From NCBI GenBank assembly GCA_031287575.1, contig JAITSV010000062.1, positions 1 to 64,000 of the forward strand: DNA of 64,000 bases. Reading direction: 5' to 3'. The notes under the pieces were generated by a model that was not told the DNA's origin, searched no databases, and saw nothing but the letters and a program-made list of their open reading frames with translations. Shown here piece after piece: positions 26,731 to 34,605 of this stretch. Position 1 is the first letter of the stretch; each line of letters begins with the position of its first letter. A program made the translations under genes and the position numbers. The DNA comes from Desulfovibrio sp. Lineage in GTDB: Bacteria > Desulfobacterota > Desulfovibrionia > Desulfovibrionales > Desulfovibrionaceae.

Positions 26731-26787
26731 GACGGGGGCTCCCTACCACACGGGACATCCCTTATCGCAGGGGCATCGTCTACCGCC

Positions 26788-27423
26788 CTATCCCCCGCGC
26801 ACCGCGCCCGCTTCACGCAGCAACTCCAACAGTGCCTGCACCATCAGGTCCGCGCCGTGCGAGCGCGTGACCTTTCCTCCCGGCACCCTCGCCCCCTCAT
26901 CGAGCCCCAACGCAAAAAGCAGTTCCGGGCCGGTAAGCCCCTTGGGATTACAGGCCATCACGCCCAGCAGCGCCTCGCGCAGCAGGCACAGCCCGGCCCG
27001 GGCCTTGCGTTGCGCCCCCTCGGGTACGGCAATGCCCTTGCCCCCGGACTGCGCGGGGCCGATGCACGGCTCCTCGCCGTTGCTGGAATCCGCAGGCGCA
27101 TCCGTAGTTCCGGCGGCCTGCGGCACATCCGCATCCACCAGACCGGACAGCAGGGCCGCCAGGCGTTCGGCCTGACGGGCGGTCAGCCCTTCGGCCAGCA
27201 CCACCGGACGCGCGCCGGGCAGCGGCAGCAGGCGGGCATCACCGGGCGTAAGGGCCTCCGCGAGGGACGCGCCGACCATGCCGGTTGATGCGGTGGAGCC
27301 ATGTGGCGGCTCCCCATCATCCTGCCCGGTACACTGACACCGCTCAGGTCGCACACGCACCAGCCGCAGCCGTTCGCCGCGCGTTCCCAGCGCGGCATGC
27401 ACGCAATACCGTTTTTCGTCCAT
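26788..27423 (-). CDS. Protein of unknown function downstream of comM
   Basis: A 211-residue soluble protein I do not recognise. The N-terminal half is rich in Arg, Gly and Thr. The middle has a helical segment (LTARQAERLAALLSGLVD) and then a low-complexity stretch. The C-terminal ~70 residues are predicted helical and Leu-rich (CLLREALLGVMACNPKGLTGPELLFALGL, VQALLELLREAG). GGGGGA lies close to the ATG. It follows comM on the same strand by 82 bases and may share its transcript, but nothing in the sequence shows a role in transformation. Confidence 0.65.
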   Translation of the reverse strand: MDEKRYCVHAALGTRGERLRLVRVRPERCQCTGQDDGEPPHGSTASTGMVGASLAEALTPGDARLLPLPGARPVVLAEGLTARQAERLAALLSGLVDADVPQAAGTTDAPADSSNGEEPCIGPAQSGGKGIAVPEGAQRKARAGLCLLREALLGVMACNPKGLTGPELLFALGLDEGARVPGGKVTRSHGADLMVQALLELLREAGAVRGG

Positions 27424-27505
27424 GTATCCCCCAGGATACGGACCGATGCCATGGTATGTGTGTGTCCGTCACGCCGCGCCGTCGCGCGGCCTTGCATTCC
27501 CCGCC

Positions 27506-29131
27506 TTACAGCCGCTCGCGGTCAAGCGCGCGGCAATTGATGGCTTCCGCCAGGTGCGGCACCCGGATGGGGCCTGCATCGGAAATGGCTGGAGCCACCG
27601 GGGCCGCGCCATCGCGCCCGTTCCCCTGCACCGTCGCCTGCCCGGCGGCCAGCGCCCCTTCTGGCGGTCCCGCATGCTCCAAATCCGCGATGGTCCGCGC
27701 GATGCGCAATATCCGGGTATACGCCCGCGCCGACAGGGCCAGGGCGCGTACGGCACCCTCCAGAAAGGCGTGCTCGTCCGGACCGAGGGCGCAGTGCTTT
27801 TCCAGCAGCTTGCCGGTCAGGTCCGCGTTGGTGCGGCACGGGGTGCCCGCGTACCGCGCCGCCTGCACGTCCCGCGCCACCGCGATGCGGTCCCGCATTT
27901 CGGCGGAGGAACTGCCCGTCATGCCGCCGCGCAGATCCTCGTAGGGCACGGCGGGCACCTCCACATGCAGGTCGATGCGGTCCAGCAGCGGGCCGGAAAG
28001 GCGCGCCCGATACCGCTGCACCGCCGGGCCGAGACAGGTGCAGGTGTGCCTGTCGTCGGTCCTGTAGCCGCAAGGGCAGGGGTTCATGGCGGCCACCAGC
28101 ATGCTGTCCGCCGGATAGGTCAGCGAGACGGCGGCGCGGGCGATGGTCACCACGCCGTCTTCCAGCGGCTGGCGCATCACTTCCAGCGCGGTCTTCCGAA
28201 ATTCCGGCAATTCGTCCAGGAACAGCACCCCGCGATGGGCCAGGGAAATCTCGCCGGGGCGCGGATTGGCCCCGCCGCCCACCAGCCCGTAGTCGGACAC
28301 GGTGTGGTGCGGCGCGCGAAAAGGGCGGCGGGTGATCAGCCCCTGCCCGTCCAGTTGCCCCGCCACGCTGTAGATGGTGGTCACCTCCAGCGCCTCTTCG
28401 AAGGAGAGCGGCGGCAGCACCGTGGGAATGCGTTGGGCCAGCATGGTCTTGCCGCTGCCGGGCGGGCCGATGAACAGCAGGTTGTGCGCGCCCGCCGCCG
28501 CGATTTCTATGGCCCGCTTGGCGTGTTCCTGCCCCTTCACCTCGGCGAAATCCACGGGCCAGTCCTGGCCACGTTCCCACATGACGCGCCCGCCGGAAGG
28601 CACGGCGGATATGTCCGCCTGCCCGGCCAGAAAGGCCGCGGCCTCACCCAGCGAACGCACCGGATACACCGGCAGCCCTTCCACCACGGCGGCCTCGGCG
28701 GCGTTGTCCGCCGCCACCAGCATGCCGCGCGCCCCTTCGGCGCGAGCGCGCACGGCCACGGGCAGCACGCCCGGCACGGGCTTCAGCTCGCCGGTCAGGG
28801 AAAGCTCGCCCAGCAGAAACCACCCGTCGGTACAGCCCTGGGGCAGGATTTCGGCGGCGGCCAGCAGGCCGATGGCAAGGGGAAGGTCGAAGCCGCTGCC
28901 GCTCTTGCGGCGGTCGGCGGGGGCGAGATTGACGGTGATGCGGGCGGGGGGCAGGCGCAGGTTGCAGGCGCGCATGGCGGCAAAGACGCGCTCGCGCGAC
29001 TCGCGCAGCGCCCCTTCGGCCAGCCCAACCATGACGAAGGCGGGCATGCCCTGCCGGGCAAGGTCCACCTCCAGGTCCACCCGAAAGGCGTCCACCCCGT
29101 GCAGGGCGGCACAGGCCACGCGAACGATCAT
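27506..29131 (-). CDS. comM: ComM/YifB-family Mg-chelatase-like AAA+ ATPase
   Basis: A 541-residue protein of the YifB/ComM family. An N-terminal Lon-like ChlI fold (VGLAEGALRESRERVFAAM ... RITVNLAPADRRKSGSGFDLPLA) is followed by an AAA+ domain with Walker A GPPGSGKT at about residue 220, Walker B GVLFLDELPEF, a cysteine cluster (NPCPCGY ... CTCLGP) and a C-terminal Mg-chelatase domain. ComM is a hexameric helicase that promotes branch migration during natural transformation in Gram-negative bacteria; a role in this organism is inferred. The frame is open upstream, but the ATG used has AGGGGG just before it and matches the family start MxxRVxxAAL-G. Confidence 0.93.
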   Translation of the reverse strand: MIVRVACAALHGVDAFRVDLEVDLARQGMPAFVMVGLAEGALRESRERVFAAMRACNLRLPPARITVNLAPADRRKSGSGFDLPLAIGLLAAAEILPQGCTDGWFLLGELSLTGELKPVPGVLPVAVRARAEGARGMLVAADNAAEAAVVEGLPVYPVRSLGEAAAFLAGQADISAVPSGGRVMWERGQDWPVDFAEVKGQEHAKRAIEIAAAGAHNLLFIGPPGSGKTMLAQRIPTVLPPLSFEEALEVTTIYSVAGQLDGQGLITRRPFRAPHHTVSDYGLVGGGANPRPGEISLAHRGVLFLDELPEFRKTALEVMRQPLEDGVVTIARAAVSLTYPADSMLVAAMNPCPCGYRTDDRHTCTCLGPAVQRYRARLSGPLLDRIDLHVEVPAVPYEDLRGGMTGSSSAEMRDRIAVARDVQAARYAGTPCRTNADLTGKLLEKHCALGPDEHAFLEGAVRALALSARAYTRILRIARTIADLEHAGPPEGALAAGQATVQGNGRDGAAPVAPAISDAGPIRVPHLAEAINCRALDRERL

Positions 29132-29423
29132 TAAGCCCCCTGCGCGGAAAGAGTGAGGAGCGGGCGAAGCGGAAACGACAGGCTCGATAGAACGCGACAG
29201 GGGCGCGGCAGGAGCGACAGGTGCAGCGGGGGCGCGGTGGGCCCGCAGCCGGGTGCGCCGCAAGGCCATTGCATGCGTCCTGCGATACCGCACAACCACT
29301 AAAGCAAAACGTCCCGCCCCGCAACGACGCGCGGGACGGGACGGATAGGGAGCGAATACGGAATCGATAGAGTGGACAGCAGGCGTTCCGCCCTGCCGCC
29401 AGCGGCAACAAGGGCCGTACCGG
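29132..29423. other. Short spacer between lepB and comM
   Basis: No gene is seen. It contains the lepB terminator (described separately) and, towards comM, a GC-rich stretch with no clear promoter. Ala-rich frames running through it upstream of comM have no family similarity and look like shadows. Confidence 0.4.
29301..29338 (-). terminator. Rho-independent terminator after lepB
   Basis: On the minus strand, CGTCCCGC-type stem (29331-29338 facing 29310-29317, eight pairs, 13-base loop) is followed by GTTTTGCTTT. It lies about 85 bases after the lepB stop and separates the lep genes from comM. Confidence 0.6.
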
Positions 29424-30020
29424 CTAGTGCAGAACCGTGCCGATGCGGTCCCAGCGCACGTTGCCCAAGCCTTCCCACGACCAGTAGATGACCCAGGCCT
29501 TGCCCCGGATGGCCGCGCGCGGGACAAAGCCCCAGAAGCGGGAATCCTGCGAATCGTCCCGGTTGTCGCCCATGGCGAAGTAGTGCCCCTCGGGCACGGT
29601 GACAGGGCCGAAGTTGTCGCGCACGGGCATGACGATGCCGGGCTGCGAATGGCGGATGTACGCTTCCTGCACGGCTTCGCCGTTGCGGTACAGCTGCTTG
29701 TTGCGCACTTCTATCACGTCGCCGGGCTGCCCCACGATGCGCTTGATGTAGTCGATGGACGGATCGCCGGGGTACTCGAACACGATGATGTCGCCGCGCT
29801 GCGGGTCGCCCACGGGCACCACCACCTTGTGGGTGAAGGGCAGCTTGACCCCGTAGCTGAACTTGTTGACCAGCAGGTGGTCGCCGATCTGCAGGGTTTC
29901 CAGCATGGAACCGGAAGGAATCTTGTACGCCTGCACCACGAAGGTGCGGATGAGCATGGCCAGCGCAAAGGCGACGACAAGTGCCTCCACGTATTCCAAC
30001 AGCAGGCTTTTCTGTTGCAT
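29424..30020 (-). CDS. lepB: Signal peptidase I
   Basis: A 198-residue type I signal peptidase. It has one N-terminal membrane helix (about residues 10-30), then the catalytic serine motif KIPSGSML with Ser38, and the general-base lysine Lys93 in DPSIDYIKRIVGQPGD. Boxes D and E appear as GHYFAMGDNRDDSQDSRFWG. It cleaves signal peptides from exported proteins on the outer face of the inner membrane. GGAGG lies six bases before the ATG; the longer open frame upstream is not family sequence. It is downstream of lepA on the same strand, as in the classic lepA-lepB pair, but 586 bases with repeats separate them. Confidence 0.95.
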   Translation of the reverse strand: MQQKSLLLEYVEALVVAFALAMLIRTFVVQAYKIPSGSMLETLQIGDHLLVNKFSYGVKLPFTHKVVVPVGDPQRGDIIVFEYPGDPSIDYIKRIVGQPGDVIEVRNKQLYRNGEAVQEAYIRHSQPGIVMPVRDNFGPVTVPEGHYFAMGDNRDDSQDSRFWGFVPRAAIRGKAWVIYWSWEGLGNVRWDRIGTVLH

Positions 30021-30484
30021 GCGGGTGCCTCCGCGTCCTGTCGCGCTGGTGCGCGGGGACGGGGATTTGCGGTTCATCGAAAACCCGCCAAAGGCTGACG
30101 CCCAAGGCGGGGCCGGTGCGCGCCACAGCTGGTGCGGTGGCCGCAGGGGCATGCCCTGCGCCGCGCCCCGCATTGTGGGGAATACCGGGGGACGGCGCGC
30201 TGAAACCGCCGGGCTGCGGCGCATGCTGCACCTGCCGCCCGGCATTGTTCACGTCATTCTCTTTTCAAACCGCTGACGCGCACAGGCGCCACGCGGGGCT
30301 CATTCCCTGCCCGCACCGTCGCCTTTTCACGACAGGGCAGGCAAGGCCTGACACACTTTTTCACTCAATACGCCCGCCCGTAGCGATGCTCCACGGTCGG
30401 CCAGACAGACTGCTGTCTCCCGATAATCTCGCGGCAGGAGCGGCAAGGGCCTCGCATACGTCTTCACTCAACGCACGCGCCCGT
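30021..30484. repeat. lepA-lepB gap with a direct repeat of ~32 bp
   Basis: No gene is seen. A direct repeat with the common core TTCACTCAA-N-ACGC..CGCCCGTAGCG(A/G)TGC occurs at about 30358-30389 and again at 30462-30494, about 104 bases apart. The second copy runs into the palindromic element next to lepA. The remainder has small GC-rich inverted repeats (for example GACAG / CTGTC at 30400-30420). The gap looks like an accumulation of repeats inside an old lepA-lepB operon. Confidence 0.55.
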
Positions 30485-30608
30485 AGCGGTGCGCACGAGC
30501 GGCAAGAACAAGGAAAACGTCGGCGTCCGCGAAGGGAGCGTACTCTTTGGTACGTGACCCGAGCGGCAACGACGTTTGACGCCGTAATTGCCGCCCGTGC
30601 GCGCCGCT
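30485..30608. repeat. Long imperfect palindrome (dispersed element, copy C)
   Basis: AGCGGTGCGCACGAGCGGCAA on the left faces its near-complement ending at 30608 (TTGCCGCCCGTGCGCGCCGCT). Inside, AACGTCG faces CGACGTT. The tip GAAGGGAGCGTACTCTT-TGGTACGTGACCC matches the tip of copy A closely (GGGAGYGTACTCTT, then GTAC and GACC). The right end overlaps the lepA stop codon. Like copies A and B it follows a minus-strand gene directly. Confidence 0.7.
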
Positions 30609-32412
30609 ACTCGTCGCCCACCTGAAGGGCGGCGAGGAAGGCCTCCTGCGGCAACTCCACGTTGCCCATGCGCTTCATGCGCTTCTTGCCTTCCTTCTGC
30701 TTTTCCAAAAGCTTGCGCTTGCGGGTAATGTCGCCGCCGTAGCACTTGGCGGTCACGTTCTTGCGCAACGCGGAAATGGATTCGCGGGCAATGATCTTCT
30801 GCCCGATGGCCGCCTGAATGGCCACCTCGAACATCTGGCGCGGGATGGTGCGCTTCAGCTTCAGCGCCAGCGCGCGACCATAGTGGTAGGCCTTGTCGCG
30901 GTGCACGATGACGGCCAGCGCGTCCACGGCCTCGGCGTTGATCAGGATGTCCAGCTTCACCAGGGCCGACTGCCGGTAGTCGATGAACTCGTAGTCCATC
31001 GAGGCGTAGCCCTTGGTGCCCGACTTCAGCCGGTCGAAGAAATCGAACACGATTTCGGCGAAGGGCAGTTCGTAGGTAATCACCACGCGGTTGGAGGCGA
31101 TGTACCCCATGTTCTTCTGGATGCCGCGCTTTTCCTCGCACAGCTTCAGCACGTTGCCCACGTAGTCGTTGGGCACGTGGATGTCCATGCGCACGTAGGG
31201 TTCGTACAGCGCGGCGATCTTGGTGGGGTCGGGGAGCTTGGAGGGGTTGTCGATGTCGTTCTTCTTCCCGTCCACGGTATCGATCTTGTAGATCACCGAG
31301 GGGGCGGTGGCGATGAGCTCCACCTGAAATTCGCGCTCCAGCCGCTCCTGGATGATCTCCATGTGCAACAGGCCAAGGAACCCGCAGCGGTAGCCAAAGC
31401 CGAGCGCCTGCGAGGTTTCCGGCTCGTACGAGAAGGCGGCGTCGTTGAGTTGCAACTTTTCCAGCGCGTACTTGAGCTGCTCGTAGTCGGCGGAATCGGT
31501 GGGGTACAGCCCGCAGAACACCATGGGCTGCACTTCCTTGAAGCCTTCCACGGGTATTTCGGCGGGGCGGTCCACATGGGTGATGGTGTCGCCCACCTTG
31601 GCGTCGCCCAGTTCCTTGATGTTGGCGCACAGAAAGCCCACTTCGCCCGCGCCAAGCTCGGTCATGTCCACGATTTCGGGCGAGAACACGCCAAGGCGGA
31701 TCACTTCGTAGCTGCGTTCGGTGGCGAACAGCTTGATGCGGTCGCCCTTGCGCAGCACGCCGTCCACGATGCGGAACAGCACCACCACGCCCTGGTACGA
31801 ATCATACCAGGAATCGAAGATCAGGGCCTTCAGCGGGGCGTTCAGGTTGCCTTCGGGCGCGGGCAGGCGCGCGACGATGGCTTCCAGCACCTTGTCCACG
31901 TTCAGGCCGGTCTTGGCGCTGACGGCCACGGCGTCGGAGCAGTCGAGGCCGATGCTTTCCTCGATCTCGTGCTTCACGCGGTCGGCGTCGGCGCTGGGCA
32001 GGTCCACCTTGTTCAGGACCGGGATGACTTCCAGGTTGTGGTCCAGCGCCAGGTACACGTTGGCCAGGGTCTGGGCTTCCACGCCCTGCGAGGCGTCCAC
32101 CACCAGCAGCGCCCCTTCGCACGCGGCAAGCGAGCGCGAGACCTCGTAGTTGAAGTCCACGTGGCCGGGCGTGTCGATGAGGTTCAGCACGTACTTGCGG
32201 CCATCCTTGGCCGTGTACGGAATGCGCACCGACTGGGCCTTGATGGTGATGCCGCGCTCGCGCTCCAGATCCATGCGGTCCAGGTACTGGTCGCGCTTTT
32301 CGCGGTCGCTGACCAGTCCGGTAACCTCAAGGATACGGTCGGCCAGGGTGGATTTGCCATGGTCGATATGCGCGATGATGCTGAAATTGCGAATGTGTTC
32401 CTGTCTGGGCAT
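30607..32412 (-). CDS. lepA: Elongation factor 4 (LepA)
   Basis: A 601-residue translational GTPase, full length. The G domain starts at residue 9 with [15 protein letters not shown] (G1), followed by the G2 region [15 protein letters not shown] (G3), NKVDLP (G4) and SAKTG (G5). Domains II, III and V follow, and the LepA-specific C-terminal domain ends [33 protein letters not shown]. It acts on the ribosome, probably in back-translocation or initiation. The start matches the family ([19 protein letters not shown]). The only strong ribosome site, AGGAGG, is about 30 bases upstream, with a small GCCGCC / GGGCGGC hairpin between it and the ATG. Confidence 0.96.
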   Translation of the reverse strand: MPRQEHIRNFSIIAHIDHGKSTLADRILEVTGLVSDREKRDQYLDRMDLERERGITIKAQSVRIPYTAKDGRKYVLNLIDTPGHVDFNYEVSRSLAACEGALLVVDASQGVEAQTLANVYLALDHNLEVIPVLNKVDLPSADADRVKHEIEESIGLDCSDAVAVSAKTGLNVDKVLEAIVARLPAPEGNLNAPLKALIFDSWYDSYQGVVVLFRIVDGVLRKGDRIKLFATERSYEVIRLGVFSPEIVDMTELGAGEVGFLCANIKELGDAKVGDTITHVDRPAEIPVEGFKEVQPMVFCGLYPTDSADYEQLKYALEKLQLNDAAFSYEPETSQALGFGYRCGFLGLLHMEIIQERLEREFQVELIATAPSVIYKIDTVDGKKNDIDNPSKLPDPTKIAALYEPYVRMDIHVPNDYVGNVLKLCEEKRGIQKNMGYIASNRVVITYELPFAEIVFDFFDRLKSGTKGYASMDYEFIDYRQSALVKLDILINAEAVDALAVIVHRDKAYHYGRALALKLKRTIPRQMFEVAIQAAIGQKIIARESISALRKNVTAKCYGGDITRKRKLLEKQKEGKKRMKRMGNVELPQEAFLAALQVGDE

Positions 32413-32812
32413 AGCGTGGGTGCCGCCCTGCGGCGGCGCGCCTCCTGAAATGTGTGCGGCATGGGGTGGTACGGGCGCCGATGATGCCGTGCGCGCCGAC
32501 CGGCCACGGGGTGGCGCCTCGGCCCGGCGCGCGTCGCCGTACCATTCGAATCGGTTTTCATACTGCATTCGTGGCCGGAAGTCCAACCGCCCCGCAACGC
32601 ACGGTGCGGGCGGCGTCAGGACTGGAACAGGGCTGGAGCAGGGCCCGCCGGGGCGACGTCGATGGAGCGCAACAGGACACGAGCGGGGCACGAGCGGGGC
32701 GGGCGCATGCGCGAGGAGCATGCACGCGGAGCGGACGTGCCCCCGGGCAGGTCAAGCGCGCGCAGTGGGGGGGCGGGTTGCCGAGCACGGCGCCGCGCGC
32801 TTGCCCGGCGCA
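32413..32812. other. Region upstream of lepA and of the first Met-rich cassette
   Basis: No gene is supported on either strand; overlapping frames here have no family sequence. It should contain the lepA promoter on the minus strand, though no clear pair of boxes was found. Short direct repeats of GAGCGGGGCACGAGCGGGGC type occur at 32680-32705. Confidence 0.35.
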
Positions 32813-32883
32813 CTGTCCAAAAATCGGACAGTTGCAGTCCAATTTGCACATCCTGCACAACAAACCGTCCAGAAATCATACAC
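32813..32883 (+). promoter_or_regulatory. Operator sites upstream of the first Met-rich gene
   Basis: A perfect palindrome, CTGTCC-AAAAATC-GGACAG, lies at 32813-32831, and a degenerate second copy, CCGTCC-AGAAATC-ATACAC, at 32865-32883. The same motif recurs upstream of the paralogous gene at 33641-33678. At about 100-170 bases upstream of a sigma-54 promoter, these are in the usual place for binding sites of an NtrC-type activator. Confidence 0.7.
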
Positions 32884-32980
32884 CGTGTTGGTGACCGTTG
32901 ACCGTGCCACGGCGGACGCAACAGGCGCCGCGCCGCGCGCAGCACCGCCTTGCGGCCCCATGCCCCTGCCGCGCGCGTCA

Positions 32981-32995
32981 TGGCACGCCCCTTGC
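32981..32995 (+). promoter_or_regulatory. Sigma-54 promoter of the first Met-rich gene
   Basis: TGGCAC-GCCCC-TTGC is a perfect -24/-12 element with GG and GC 12 bases apart. The expected start is near 33007, about 39 bases before the ATG. Confidence 0.88.
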
Positions 32996-33045
32996 GTTAT
33001 GTGCAGCACACACCCGGAAACGGAAACCACATGCAGGAGCAGTTC

Positions 33046-33366
33046 ATGAAGATCACCCGCATTCTCCCCGCCGCGCTTGCCGCCCTTGCCGTCCTGGCCA
33101 TCACCGCGGGCTCGGCCTTGGCGGCGGGCACCACCGGCGGCCACGATACCCACGCCACGCCCCCGGCGGCCTCTGCCCCTGCGGACAAGGCCCCCGGTGA
33201 TGCCCAGCCCGCCCCCATGCAGGGCTGCGGCTGCTGCCAGATGATGAAGGACGGGCACGGCAACATGGGCAACATGGGCAACATGGGCAACATGGACGCC
33301 AAGCCGGGCGGGGCCGGGCACGTGATGCCGGGCATGGACGGCAAGGCGCCGGTCCGCCACAGCTAG
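33046..33366 (+). CDS. Exported Met/Gly/His-rich small protein, paralogue 1
   Basis: A 106-residue protein with a Sec signal peptide (MKITRILPAALAALAVLAITAGSALA). The mature part of about 80 residues carries a cysteine cluster QGCGCCQMM, four Gly-Asn-Met units from a 9-base tandem repeat at 33259-33297, and scattered His and Met. Such composition suggests binding of a soft metal such as Cu(I), but no known family was recognised, so the function is open. The start is set by CAGGAG before this ATG and by identity to the paralogue, which begins MKITRILPAAL; an ATG 15 bases upstream is unlikely. It has its own operator, sigma-54 promoter and hairpin. Confidence 0.8.
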   Translation: MKITRILPAALAALAVLAITAGSALAAGTTGGHDTHATPPAASAPADKAPGDAQPAPMQGCGCCQMMKDGHGNMGNMGNMGNMDAKPGGAGHVMPGMDGKAPVRHS

Positions 33367-33640
33367 GACAACAAGACGCGGCCCCGGACAATGCAACCGG
33401 GCATATGGGGCCGCCAGCCTTCCCACGGCAGACACAAGGATTCCCCCGTGGGGCCGACACCTCCTCCTCGCCGGTCCTACGGTTCCGCCTCGCGGCGTAC
33501 GCGCCCCCTTCACCGGGGGCGCGTTGCGTTGTGTGGTCGCCTCGTGTGCGCCTGCATGCCCCACTGCCATTGCTTCCTCAATGCTCCTGCCATTGCAATG
33601 GCCCCGCACAATGACTCCGTCACGTCCCTTCTTCGGGCTA
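33367..33640. other. Spacer between the two Met-rich cassettes
   Basis: No gene is seen. It holds the first cassette's 3' hairpin (33499-33524) and an AT-richer approach to the second cassette's operators. Overlapping frames here have no family sequence. Confidence 0.4.
33499..33524 (+). terminator. Hairpin ending the first Met-rich cassette
   Basis: ACGCGCCCCC faces GGGGGCGCGT, a perfect 10-bp stem with loop TTCACC, followed by TGCGTTGTGT rather than a full T run. A nearly identical hairpin follows the second cassette, so it is part of the duplicated unit. Confidence 0.65.
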
Positions 33641-33678
33641 CTGTCCAAAATCCATACAGCTGTCCCAATGCTGGACAG
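33641..33678 (+). promoter_or_regulatory. Operator sites upstream of the second Met-rich gene
   Basis: Two 19-base sites lie end to end: CTGTCC-AAAATCC-ATACAG (33641-33659) and the perfect palindrome CTGTCC-CAATGCT-GGACAG (33660-33678). A weaker related sequence, CTGCCC-AAAAATT-ATCCGC, starts at 33694. They lie about 100 bases upstream of the sigma-54 promoter, so a shared activator probably controls both cassettes. Confidence 0.72.
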
Positions 33679-33774
33679 GCAAACAACAACGGACTGCCCA
33701 AAAATTATCCGCCGAAACAGCACACCCGCACACCGCAACAGCACAACACCATCAATTCCATATGATTACTCCAT

Positions 33775-33789
33775 TGGCACGCCGTTTGC
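33775..33789 (+). promoter_or_regulatory. Sigma-54 promoter of the second Met-rich gene
   Basis: TGGCAC-GCCGT-TTGC, a perfect -24/-12 element, 64 bases before the ATG. The expected transcript start is near 33801. The arrangement matches that of the first cassette base for base in spacing. Confidence 0.88.
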
Positions 33790-33838
33790 CTTAAAGAAAG
33801 CATCATCCGGCAACGGAAATCATCCACAGGAGTTCATC

Positions 33839-34180
33839 ATGAAGATTACCCGCATCCTTCCCGCCGCACTGGCCCTGGTGGCCATTACCGCCGGAGCCGC
33901 ACTGGCCGCGCAGAACGTTCCCGCCACCTCCATGGGCATGCAGTCCTGCGCCAGCTCCGCGACCATGCAGGGCCGCCACTCGGCCATGGCCGCCGGCATG
34001 GGCACGAACATGGGCCAGATGATGCAGAACGGCGGCCACATGATGGGCAACGGCCAGCACATCACGCAGAACGGCGGCCAGCACATGATGTACGGTACCA
34101 TGTCCGCGCCCGCCACCGGCCAATCCCGTGCGCCGGGCCTGACCTCCGACGCCATGCCCGGCCTGACTCCGGGCAGATAG
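33839..34180 (+). CDS. Exported Met/Gln/His-rich small protein, paralogue 2
   Basis: A 113-residue protein whose signal peptide (MKITRILPAALALVAITAGAALA) is almost identical to paralogue 1. The mature region is very rich in Met, Gly, Asn, Gln and His (GTNMGQMMQNGGHMMGNGQHITQNGG), with one Cys (QSCASS) in place of the CGCC cluster. AGGAG lies seven bases before the ATG, and the 25-base leader is similar to that of paralogue 1. The pair arose by tandem duplication and has diverged mainly after the signal. A periplasmic metal-binding or metal-buffering role is an inference from composition; a structural or surface role cannot be excluded. Confidence 0.8.
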   Translation: MKITRILPAALALVAITAGAALAAQNVPATSMGMQSCASSATMQGRHSAMAAGMGTNMGQMMQNGGHMMGNGQHITQNGGQHMMYGTMSAPATGQSRAPGLTSDAMPGLTPGR

Positions 34181-34257
34181 CCGGTCTTCGAGCTCCGCGA
34201 CCCGCGATGCGATTCGCAAGCGCACCGCCCACCGCCGTAACGCCTACTTCCTCCCGC

Positions 34258-34283
34258 ACGCGCCCCCTTTACCGGGGGCGTGT
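34258..34283 (+). terminator. Hairpin ending the second Met-rich cassette
   Basis: ACGCGCCCCC faces GGGGGCGTGT around TTTACC; the only differences from the first hairpin are one loop base and one G-T pair. It is followed by TGCGTTATGG. Confidence 0.65.
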
Positions 34284-34605
34284 TGCGTTATGGCGGCAGG
34301 CAGTACCTGTGCGGGCACCGCCAGCCGTCCCCCGGCGCCCCCCCCGCCCGACGCGCAACCGTCATGCACCAGTCCGCCGTCGGCCATTGCCCCCGGTCAG
34401 CCAAGGGTGGTACATGCAACGCAAGGTGTGCGGCCTTCCGGACCTTGCAGCCCTTTCGGACCATCCGCGTTCCGTCTCTTGACCTTCCGCCCGTTCCGAA
34501 CAGTCTCGCACCCGTTGTCCATCTTCGCGCTCCCGCACCGGGCACCGCGCCCGAGGCATCCCCCCACCCCGCCCGCAGCCGCGCCGCCCGGCGCAAGGAG
34601 GCATC
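34284..34605. other. Intergenic region upstream of the DUF362 gene
   Basis: No gene is supported. Short imperfect repeats of CCTTNCGGACC occur around 34434-34470. A gcAAGGAGG ribosome site lies directly before the DUF362 start. No clear sigma-54 or sigma-70 promoter was found. Confidence 0.35.

Noticed and set aside
23997-26816. A 939-codon open frame on the minus strand under the hybrid kinase
   Set aside because: Antisense to a well-conserved kinase; composition is typical of a high-GC shadow frame.
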